DNA from: Tepidimicrobium sp.
GTDB taxonomy: Bacteria > Bacillota > Clostridia > Tissierellales > Tepidimicrobiaceae
NCBI GenBank assembly: GCA_012839395.1
Contig: DUNJ01000114.1
Span: forward strand, 1-16,164
Reading direction: 5' to 3'
Length of the DNA: 16,164 nucleotides
Shown here: positions 1 to 6,077 of the stretch, piece after piece
How positions within the stretch are numbered: position 1 is the first letter of the stretch
How the letters are laid out: the number at the start of each line of letters is the position of its first letter
The notes under the pieces: generated by a model
The model's input: only the letters and a program-made list of their open reading frames with translations
Database searches by the model: none
Told to the model about the DNA's origin: nothing
Program-made: the position numbers and the translations under genes

Positions 1-112
1 GGCGAGGTGTAATTCCTCACCGGCGGTAACAGCCCGCGAGCCGATATATCGGCTGACTTGGTGGAACTCCAAGGCCGACAGTTAAAGTCTGGATGGAAGA
101 AGATCGTACTTA
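1..112 (+). promoter_or_regulatory. FMN riboswitch (RFN element), 5' end missing
   Basis: The conserved RFN core is present: a stem around AATTCCTCACCGGCGGTAA near 11-29, then AGCCCGCGAGCC (31-42), a variable stem (GCCGATATATCGGC, 40-53), GGTGGAACTCCAAGGCCGACAGT (60-82 region), and AAAGTCTGGATGGAAGAAGAT ending near 105. The window opens inside the first conserved helix, so the 5' strand of closing stem P1 and the promoter lie outside. RFN elements bind FMN and switch off riboflavin synthesis or uptake genes. The next gene is ribU, which fits exactly. The 3' limit is approximate. Confidence 0.97.
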
Positions 113-133
113 GGTTTAAGAAGTATGAAATTT

Positions 134-174
134 AGGAGCTCTGAAGAAATGATTCGGAGCTCCTATTTGTGCCT
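134..174 (+). terminator. Hairpin of the FMN riboswitch expression platform (likely intrinsic terminator)
   Basis: A 12-bp stem (134-145 with 153-164, one G-U pair) closes a 7-nt loop and is followed by a T-rich but interrupted tract, ATTTGTGCCT. It lies just after the aptamer and before the ribU ribosome binding site, so it is most simply the FMN-dependent terminator. The T-tract is weak. The 5' partner of any antiterminator cannot be identified because the riboswitch is truncated. Translational control is less likely, because the hairpin ends about 40 nt before the Shine-Dalgarno site. Confidence 0.7.
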
Positions 175-218
175 ACACCCTATCCCCTGAAGAAATATAT
201 ATATCTGGAGGGGTTTAT

Positions 219-824
219 ATGTATACGTTAAGAAAAGAGCAATTGACCACCAGGACCATGGTGAAGATAGCTGTATTATCGGTGATAGCGTTTATACTCA
301 TGTTTTTAGATTTCCCACTATGGTTTACACCACCTTTTATAAAGTTCGACATATCGGATGTACCTGCGCTAATAGGGGCATTTGGTATGGGACCTATGGC
401 CGGGGTTTTAATTCAGCTATTTAAAAACCTGTTGGATCTACTAATAGATGGCACTACCACAGCCGCTATAGGAGAATTAGCAAACTTCGTGGTGGGCAGC
501 ATATTTGTTTATTCAGCAGCTTTTATATATTATAGAAACAAAACCATAAAGACTGCCATGATTGGAATGTTAGTGGGAATTGTAGCTATGACTGTATCCA
601 TATCATTGATCAACTACTATATAATGATACCTTTCTACGCCAAGGCCTTTGGAATGCCCTTGGATAGCATAGTGGAAATGGGATCTAAAGTCAATAGATA
701 TGTGGTGGACTTAAAATCTCTGATAATATATGCAATAGTACCCTTTAACCTATTGAAAGGGGCGGTTGCTAGCCTTGTAACGTTTATATTGTACAAAAGG
801 GTATCCCCAATACTCCATAGGTAA
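219..824 (+). CDS. ribU: Riboflavin ECF transporter substrate-binding component RibU
   Basis: A 201-residue integral membrane protein. It should bind riboflavin at the outer face and pass it in with the shared ECF module (EcfT plus two ATPases), none of which is in this window. Residues about 15-31, 48-72, 80-102, 110-133 and 165-193 are hydrophobic, giving the roughly six spans usual for S components. Family hallmarks are KFDISDVPALIGAFGMGP (about 42-59), the following FKNLLDLL, and GELANFVVG (about 85-93). The FMN riboswitch upstream gives independent support. ATG is preceded by GGAGGGG about 5 nt upstream; a second Met at residue 14 is less well placed. The gene stands alone and ends at the hairpin before the converging pyrophosphatase gene. 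Confidence 0.96.
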   Translation: MYTLRKEQLTTRTMVKIAVLSVIAFILMFLDFPLWFTPPFIKFDISDVPALIGAFGMGPMAGVLIQLFKNLLDLLIDGTTTAAIGELANFVVGSIFVYSAAFIYYRNKTIKTAMIGMLVGIVAMTVSISLINYYIMIPFYAKAFGMPLDSIVEMGSKVNRYVVDLKSLIIYAIVPFNLLKGAVASLVTFILYKRVSPILHR

Positions 825-833
825 TAGATAAGG

Positions 834-875
834 TAAATCCAAGGGATAGGGCATATGCTTTGTCCCTTGGATTTA
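834..875. terminator. Bidirectional hairpin between ribU and the pyrophosphatase gene
   Basis: A perfect 13-bp stem, TAAATCCAAGGGA (834-846) with TCCCTTGGATTTA (863-875), closes a 16-nt loop that contains the palindrome GCATATGC. It sits between two converging genes, 10 nt after the ribU stop and 9 nt before the stop of the minus-strand gene. Neither side has a long T-run, so termination efficiency is uncertain, but position and symmetry indicate a shared terminator. Confidence 0.8.
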
Positions 876-883
876 TATTGGAA

Positions 884-1360
884 TCAATATCTCTTCTTAG
901 CTGCCGCAATGGCTGTTGCGGCTTCTTCAATATTGGTCCAGCCTCTTACGATTACTTCCTTCCCCTCCAACTGCTTATATTCGGAGAAAAAGTGCTCAAA
1001 TTCTTTTTTCATATGGGAACCCATATCATCTATTGTCTTCATATCATCGTATCTAGGATCGCTAACCGGTACAGCTATTATCTTTTCATCCTTACCCTTT
1101 TCGTCTTCCATCAAGAACATCCCTATAACCCTAGATCTTATAACACATCCTGGGAAGGTGGGATTGGCCATAAGGACCATAATATCTATTGGATCCCCGT
1201 CTTCTGCCAGTGTATTTGGGATAAATCCGTAATCGGCAGGATAGAACATAGGTGAAAACAGGGCCCTATCTAATACAAATACCCCTTTTTCCTCATCATA
1301 TTCATATTTATTGCTACTGCCTTTAGGTATCTCTATAAAGGCATCCACTATTATATCCAT
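884..1360 (-). CDS. ppa: Inorganic pyrophosphatase, family I (soluble)
   Basis: Cytoplasmic enzyme that hydrolyses pyrophosphate to two phosphates, pulling biosynthetic reactions forward. With the start chosen here it has 158 residues. Active-site residues align with the E. coli enzyme at a constant offset: K18, E20, R32, Y44 and the metal-binding signature DGDPID with D54, D56 and D59 (E. coli K29, E31, R43, Y55, D65, D67, D70). The later IIAVPVSDPRYDD and the C-terminal EYK also fit. An ATG 24 nt further upstream (ending at 1384) is open but has no ribosome binding site. The chosen ATG has GGAG 8 nt upstream and gives the usual N-terminus. The gene is monocistronic and divergent from dppA. 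Confidence 0.96.
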   Translation of the reverse strand: MDIIVDAFIEIPKGSSNKYEYDEEKGVFVLDRALFSPMFYPADYGFIPNTLAEDGDPIDIMVLMANPTFPGCVIRSRVIGMFLMEDEKGKDEKIIAVPVSDPRYDDMKTIDDMGSHMKKEFEHFFSEYKQLEGKEVIVRGWTNIEEAATAIAAAKKRY

Positions 1361-1406
1361 CTTATCAACTCCATTCTTTTCCATGCTTATATTTTAAGAC
1401 ACATAT

Positions 1407-1435
1407 ATATTAACTGACTTTAGTCACATTATCAA
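1407..1435 (-). promoter_or_regulatory. Probable sigma-A promoter of the pyrophosphatase gene
   Basis: On the minus strand, TTGATA (complement of 1430-1435) is followed by a 17-nt spacer and TAATAT (complement of 1407-1412), about 45 nt before the chosen start codon. The spacer holds a small dyad, TGACT-AA-AGTCA (complement of 1415-1426), that a regulator could use. The -35 matches consensus in 5 of 6 positions, the -10 in 4 of 6. Confidence 0.6.
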
Positions 1436-1470
1436 ATAATATGCATATTTTTGTTCGAAAATTGGGTAAA

Positions 1471-1503
1471 ATCCAACAAAATATTCTTGGATACTGTTAT
1501 AAT
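1471..1503 (+). promoter_or_regulatory. Extended -10 promoter of the dppA run, with an overlapping inverted repeat
   Basis: TATAAT at 1498-1503 is preceded by TG at 1495-1496, an extended -10. There is no good -35 at 16-18 nt upstream. Instead a perfect inverted repeat, ATCCAA (1471-1476) and TTGGAT (1487-1492), 10 nt apart, covers the -35 to -10 interval. It is placed where a repressor would block RNA polymerase. The transcript would start near 1510, about 33 nt before the TTG start. Confidence 0.65.
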
Positions 1504-1542
1504 AATAGGTAAGAATAGTAAATAGTGAAGGGGGATATATTA

Positions 1543-2340
1543 TTGAAAATATATATTAGTGCAGATATTGAAGGTATCACAGGGGTTACCCATTGGGATG
1601 AGACTATGAAATCCAAGGGCGATTACAAGGAATTTGCTCATCAGATGACCTTGGAAGTAAAGGCTGCCTGCGAAGGGGCTATTGCAGCAGGGGCGGATGA
1701 GATATGGGTAAATGATGCTCATGGTAGTGGAAGAAATATAGACCACACTGTATTGCCTAAAAATACTAGGCTTATAAGGGGATGGAGCGGCCATATATTT
1801 TTTATGGCTCAAGAGCTGGATGAATCCTTCGATGCAGCACTATTTATAGGTTATCATTCCGCTGGGGGTAGTGATACAAACCCATTGGCCCATAGCATGT
1901 CTACCGAAATAGATTATATAAAGTTAAATGGAGAGCATGCAACCGAATTCCTAGTTCATGCCTATATAGCCAACTATCTAAAGGTGCCCGTAGTGTTTGT
2001 AAGTGGGGATCTTGGGCTATGTGATTCGGTAAAGGGGATAAATAGCAATATAGTAACCATACCTGTGAAGGAAGGAGTAGGCGATTCCACGGTGAATATA
2101 CATCCCGAATTAGCACTGGACCTCATAAAGAGCGGGGTACAGGATAGCCTGAAGAAGAACCTATATCTATGCAATATATGTCTGCCGGATGAATTTTTAT
2201 TGGAAATCAAATATAAGAAGCATTATGACGCATACAGAAAATCCTTCTATCCCGGTGCGAAACAGATGGGTGCAGATGTGGTGGAGTTTAAATCCAATGA
2301 TTATATGGATATACTAAGAGCCATGGCGTTTTTGCTATGA
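1543..2340 (+). CDS. dppA: D-aminopeptidase, DppA type (peptidase family M55)
   Basis: Zinc-dependent aminopeptidase expected to release D-amino acids such as D-Ala from short peptides in the cytoplasm. With the TTG start it has 265 residues, close to the 274 of B. subtilis DppA. The metal-ligand pattern falls at nearly the same numbers as in that enzyme: D8 and E10 in ISADIEG, H60 in NDAHG, then H105 in GYHSAGG and the LNGE segment near 128-131. TTG at 1543 has GGGGG 8 nt upstream; the upstream in-frame GTG (1525) overlaps that ribosome binding site and is rejected. It is the first gene of a closely spaced run that ends with alanine racemase. No dpp transporter genes are adjacent, unlike in B. 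subtilis, so the peptide source is unknown. Confidence 0.93.
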   Translation: MKIYISADIEGITGVTHWDETMKSKGDYKEFAHQMTLEVKAACEGAIAAGADEIWVNDAHGSGRNIDHTVLPKNTRLIRGWSGHIFFMAQELDESFDAALFIGYHSAGGSDTNPLAHSMSTEIDYIKLNGEHATEFLVHAYIANYLKVPVVFVSGDLGLCDSVKGINSNIVTIPVKEGVGDSTVNIHPELALDLIKSGVQDSLKKNLYLCNICLPDEFLLEIKYKKHYDAYRKSFYPGAKQMGADVVEFKSNDYMDILRAMAFLL

Positions 2341-2367
2341 TAAAAATAAAGTATAGGAGATGGAGAA

Positions 2368-2784
2368 GTGAAGGACATAGATATAGCTAGGAAACACTTA
2401 GATGAAAAAGGTGTTAGAATAGCGGTGGTAAAGGAAGGAAAGCTCATATATAAAAGTGACGAAAGGGGTATAAAGCCAATGTATACATTGGCTATGAAGC
2501 TAAAAGATGGCCTATCCAATGCCTCAGTAGCCGATAGGGTAATAGGTAAGGGAGCAGCTATATTATGCAAGCACATGGGTGTAAGGGAAGTCCATGGTAG
2601 GCTTATGTCGGACAATGCTATAGAGCTATTGAGGGGAAGCAATATTCAATTTACATATGAGGAAAAATGTGCCTATATAGAAAATGAGGATAGGACCGGT
2701 TTATGCCCTATAGAGAAGCTATCTATAGATATAGAAGATGGAGATGTATTGCTTAGGAGGATAGGGGAATTTATTAAGGGTTAG
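2368..2784 (+). CDS. DUF1893 family protein, function unknown
   Basis: A 138-residue soluble protein resembling the DUF1893 family (TM1506 of Thermotoga). Visible features are the DRVIGKGAAILC segment (56-67), a central GVREVHGRLMSDNAIELL (71-88), and a C-terminal part with C101 and C113 in TGLCPIEKL. The family has been linked by fold to the cytidine-deaminase superfamily, but I do not see a full zinc-binding HAE...PCxxC set here, so deaminase activity is not claimed. The start is GTG with AGGAGA 7 nt upstream. It lies 27 nt after dppA and 26 nt before an amidohydrolase of the SAH/MTA deaminase type, so it is probably cotranscribed. Confidence 0.82.
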   Translation: MKDIDIARKHLDEKGVRIAVVKEGKLIYKSDERGIKPMYTLAMKLKDGLSNASVADRVIGKGAAILCKHMGVREVHGRLMSDNAIELLRGSNIQFTYEEKCAYIENEDRTGLCPIEKLSIDIEDGDVLLRRIGEFIKG

Positions 2785-2810
2785 GCCAAGGATATGGGAG
2801 GTAGGTTTAG

Positions 2811-4097
2811 TTGGATTTATTGATAAAGGATATAGATCTGATACCTGTAGATGGTAGGGATGATGTAATCGAGAGTACCAATATCTATATAGAGGGAGAT
2901 ACCATAGTACATATAGGCGATTTGAAGAAGGATATAAAGGTAGACAAAATTATAGATGGCAGCAACAAGGTGGCTATGCCAGGGTTTATCAATAGCCACA
3001 CCCATATAGGCATGTCCCTCCTTAGAAACTATGCAGATGATCTGCCATTGCATGATTGGTTGACCAAGAGAATTTGGCCGGTGGAGGCAAAGCTTAGGGC
3101 GGAGGATGTTTACTGGGGATCTTTACTTAGCATGGTAGAGATGATTCAATCTGGGACTACCAGTTTTTGCGATATGTACTTCTTTATGGATGAGGTAGGC
3201 AAAGGCTTGGAAAACTCTGGCATGAGGGGAGTTTTAACTAGGGGCCTTATAGAGGATGATGATAAAGATAAGAAGCTTATGGAAACCAGGGAGCTATATA
3301 AAAGATGGAATGGAAGGGCCGATGGCAGGATAAAGGTGATGGTGGCACCCCATGCCCCATATACCTGTAGCCCATCCTATCTGGAGGATATAATGGAATT
3401 GGCTGAAGAGCTAGATGCTGGAATTCATATCCATCTATCGGAGACTAAAAAGGAGGTAGAGGATAGTTTTAAGGCCTATGGCAAATCACCTATAGAGCAT
3501 GTATACGATATAGGGCTATTTAAGCGTCCTACCATAGCTGCCCACTGCGTTCATGTAGACGATAAGGATATGGAGATATTGAAGGAAAACGGAGTAAGCC
3601 CTGTAAACAACCCGGGGAGCAATTTAAAACTTGCTAGTGGGTTTTCCCCGGTGGATAAGATGTTGAAAAGGGGGATAAATGTAGCATTGGGTACCGATGG
3701 TCCATCTAGCAATAATAGCCTCAATATGCTAAGGGAGATATATTTGGCAGCCACGGTGAACAAGGCGGTCAATTTAGATGCGGTATCCATATCTGCAATA
3801 ACCGCTATAAAGATGGCCACCATAAATGGGGCTAGGGCCCTTCTTTGGGGTGAGGAGATAGGCTCCGTAGAAATTGGCAAAAAGGCAGATATAATACTTA
3901 TAGATATGGATAAAGCTCATCTATACCCAAGGCACAATATGGTGTCAGCCGTAGCCTACTCTGCCCAGGCCCCCGATGTAGATACGGTTATAATAGATGG
4001 CAATATAGTGATGGAGGATAGGGAAATTAAAACCTTGGATGTGGAAAGGATTATCTTTGAAGGGGAGAGGGTAGCTAAGGATCTAATAAGCAGATAG
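2811..4097 (+). CDS. mtaD: Amidohydrolase of the MTA/SAH deaminase (MtaD/SsnA-like) group
   Basis: A 428-residue metal-dependent hydrolase, probably deaminating 5'-methylthioadenosine or S-adenosylhomocysteine to the inosyl form. Metal and catalytic residues are visible: H63 and H65 in INSHTHIGMSLLRNYADD, H208 and E211 in IHIHLSETKKE, H245 in IAAHCVH, and D296 in LGTDGPSSNN. The N-terminal strand and the C-terminal IGSVEIGKKADIILID form the usual flanking sandwich. An oddity is VNNPGSNLKLASG near 265, where relatives generally have His-Asn-Pro: the His position is Asn. The start is TTG behind GGGAGGT. Substrate assignment within the amidohydrolases is by overall resemblance; a guanine or other aminohydrolase is the alternative. 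Confidence 0.88.
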   Translation: MDLLIKDIDLIPVDGRDDVIESTNIYIEGDTIVHIGDLKKDIKVDKIIDGSNKVAMPGFINSHTHIGMSLLRNYADDLPLHDWLTKRIWPVEAKLRAEDVYWGSLLSMVEMIQSGTTSFCDMYFFMDEVGKGLENSGMRGVLTRGLIEDDDKDKKLMETRELYKRWNGRADGRIKVMVAPHAPYTCSPSYLEDIMELAEELDAGIHIHLSETKKEVEDSFKAYGKSPIEHVYDIGLFKRPTIAAHCVHVDDKDMEILKENGVSPVNNPGSNLKLASGFSPVDKMLKRGINVALGTDGPSSNNSLNMLREIYLAATVNKAVNLDAVSISAITAIKMATINGARALLWGEEIGSVEIGKKADIILIDMDKAHLYPRHNMVSAVAYSAQAPDVDTVIIDGNIVMEDREIKTLDVERIIFEGERVAKDLISR

Positions 4098-4113
4098 TAT
4101 ATGGAGGAATGGA

Positions 4114-4716
4114 ATGGCTTTTAGAAGGCTTGATATAGACGAAAATATAATACTAAGGAATAGAATACCGTTATTGATCTATCACGGAGATTGGATACGG
4201 CTATTTGGAAATACCGATGATAAAAATATACGAAGGGCTAAGGATGAATTGGTTGAAGCAATAAAAGAGAGGAGCCGCTTAAATAGAAGAAAGGCAGCCC
4301 TTAAGAAGGAGAAGATGGAAGTTATCAAAAGCATATTGGAGATATCCCACGAGATGGAAGAGGAAGGAGAAAGCCGCCAATCCAATAAACTATTGGAAAG
4401 GTATAGGAATAGGATGGGGGAAATAAACGAAGAATTGAACGATATAGAATTGGAGCAGGAGGCAGTCCCTAGGAGGATAGATCAGGCTAACTTCAATCTA
4501 TTAAAAGCCACAATATATGTTGGGTACAGGGAATTAAAGCAGAAGGAGGAAAAGCTTGAAAGGTGTATTGATGAACTGGATAGGTTAAGGGACAGGCTAA
4601 AGGAGTTGATAGATGAAAAGCATAATCACCAGGAGTGGATAGATTCCACATACTCCTTCTTACATGGGATGTTAGGTAGCGAGGAGATGGAGAAATTGGA
4701 TAAGAAGATATTGTAA
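4114..4716 (+). CDS. Coiled-coil protein of unknown function
   Basis: A 200-residue protein I do not recognise. Residues 1-40 form a short globular-looking part (RIPLLIYHGDWIRLFG). About 40-170 is rich in Lys, Glu and Arg with heptad-like spacing and likely forms two or more long helices broken near PRR (about 118-120). The C-terminus is SFLHGMLGSEEMEKLDKKIL. There is no signal peptide or membrane span. ATG has GGAGG 6 nt upstream. It sits 16 nt after the amidohydrolase and 13 nt before the AcpS fusion, so it is surely cotranscribed. Codon use matches the neighbours. A scaffold or regulatory partner is possible, but nothing in the sequence says of what. Confidence 0.85.
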   Translation: MAFRRLDIDENIILRNRIPLLIYHGDWIRLFGNTDDKNIRRAKDELVEAIKERSRLNRRKAALKKEKMEVIKSILEISHEMEEEGESRQSNKLLERYRNRMGEINEELNDIELEQEAVPRRIDQANFNLLKATIYVGYRELKQKEEKLERCIDELDRLRDRLKELIDEKHNHQEWIDSTYSFLHGMLGSEEMEKLDKKIL

Positions 4717-4729
4717 TGGAGGAATATTG

Positions 4730-5998
4730 GTGAATTTGGGAAATGGAGTGGATTTAATTAGGATATCTAGAATAGAAGGATTGATGAAATCCAAGGGCGA
4801 AGCGTTTTTAAATAAGGTATTTACAAAAGGGGAAATTCAATATATCCAAGATAGAAATTCAAACCCCCAGACCATAGCTGGCATATTTGCTGCCAAGGAA
4901 GCGGTATCCAAGGCCATTGGAACTGGAATAGGTGATGTGGGTTGGAAGGATATAGAGGTAAGGCGGGATAAGAAGGGAAGGCCCTATATAAAATTATATG
5001 GGGATGGCCTTAATATATCGCAGAAGCTAGGGATGGATAGGATTAGTATATCCATAGCCCATGAAGGGGAGTATGCAATAGCATTTGCAATAGCTGAAGG
5101 GACAGGAACTTTGAAAGACAGGGACATACCCAAGGATATAAGGGGAATACTACCTAACAGGGATAAGGACTCCCATAAGGGCAGCTTTGGAAGGGTTGGA
5201 ATAGTGGCGGGAAGTAGGGGGATGACAGGGGCTTCTTACCTATCCGCTATGGCTGCCCTTAGGACTGGCAGTGGGTTGGTATATTCCATAGCTCCAAGGG
5301 GGGTGGAGGATATACTATCTATAAAGTTGGTGGAGGCCATTATTAAATCGGTGGAGGATGATGGAAGGGGCCACTTTACCATGAATTCCTACAATCAATT
5401 GGGGGATATAACTAAGGATATGGATGTATTGGCAATAGGACCTGGTATAGGGGTGGACGAGGATAGGATAGAGCTGGTGGCAAGGCTTTTAATGGATTAT
5501 GAAGGGCCTATAGTATTGGATGCAGATGGAATAAACTGCTTATCCATGGGAAATATATCCTCCATATTAGGCAGTAGAAGAGGGGATACCATAATCACTC
5601 CACATCTTGGGGAACTATCCAGACTGTTAGATATGGAAATTGCGGATATTAAAAGGGACTTGGCAGAGCTTTCCAAAGAAATATCCCAAAAATATAATGT
5701 CATAATGGTGATTAAAGGAGCCAATACCATAGTAACTAGCGGGGATGGTAGGCTCTATACCAACAGTACCGGAAACCCAGGGATGGCCACGGCAGGAAGT
5801 GGGGATGTCTTAACGGGCATGATAGCTAGCTTCATAGGACAGGGGATAGCACCTTATGAATCGGCTATATTAGGGGTATATTGTCATGGTTTAGCCGGTG
5901 ATCTTGCCCGAGAGGATAAGGGCGAATATGGAATGATAGGTAGGGATATAGTGGAAAACATTCCCTACAGCATCAAAATTTTAAAAAGATCCATATAA
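4730..5998 (+). CDS. acpS-nnrD: Fusion: holo-ACP synthase (AcpS) + ADP-dependent NAD(P)H-hydrate dehydratase (NnrD)
   Basis: One frame of 422 residues joins two enzymes. Residues 1 to about 120 are AcpS, which loads 4'-phosphopantetheine from CoA onto acyl carrier protein: GVDLIRISRIEG with D8, FTKGEIQY, FAAKEAVSKAIGTG with E57 (the Mg-binding pair), and SISIAHEGEYAIAFAI. After a linker of about 15 residues, about 135-422 is NnrD (carbohydrate-kinase fold), which dehydrates damaged S-NAD(P)HX using ADP: SHKGSFGRVGIVAGS, GPGIG, LDADGIN, ITPHLGEL, VIKGAN, and the catalytic NPGMATAGSGDVLTG. The epimerase NnrE, usually fused ahead of NnrD, is absent. GTG at 4730 has GGAGG 7 nt upstream; TTG at 4727 would add one residue with only 4 nt spacing. 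Confidence 0.94.
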   Translation: MNLGNGVDLIRISRIEGLMKSKGEAFLNKVFTKGEIQYIQDRNSNPQTIAGIFAAKEAVSKAIGTGIGDVGWKDIEVRRDKKGRPYIKLYGDGLNISQKLGMDRISISIAHEGEYAIAFAIAEGTGTLKDRDIPKDIRGILPNRDKDSHKGSFGRVGIVAGSRGMTGASYLSAMAALRTGSGLVYSIAPRGVEDILSIKLVEAIIKSVEDDGRGHFTMNSYNQLGDITKDMDVLAIGPGIGVDEDRIELVARLLMDYEGPIVLDADGINCLSMGNISSILGSRRGDTIITPHLGELSRLLDMEIADIKRDLAELSKEISQKYNVIMVIKGANTIVTSGDGRLYTNSTGNPGMATAGSGDVLTGMIASFIGQGIAPYESAILGVYCHGLAGDLAREDKGEYGMIGRDIVENIPYSIKILKRSI

Positions 5999-6002
5999 AA
6001 AG

Positions 6003-6060
6003 AAGGATTTTCATAATCTATGTAGAATATATGGATTATGGGTTGAAATCCTTATGTTTA
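6003..6060 (+). terminator. Imperfect hairpin between acpS-nnrD and alr (terminator or attenuator)
   Basis: Two nested stems are visible: AAGGATTT (6003-6010) with AAATCCTT (6046-6053), and CATAATC (6012-6018) with GATTATG (6034-6040). A weakly T-rich ATGTTTA follows. It fills the 79-nt gap before alr, the only wide gap in the run. It could end or attenuate transcription, or protect an mRNA end. I see no separate promoter for alr, so read-through is probably needed. Confidence 0.55.
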
Positions 6061-6077
6061 TATAAGGGGGGGATTTT

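Noticed and set aside
855..1255. Two overlapping plus-strand open frames opposite the pyrophosphatase gene
   Set aside because: They lie wholly or mostly antisense to a gene with a full set of active-site residues, have no ribosome binding site of note, and their residue composition is that of a shadow frame.
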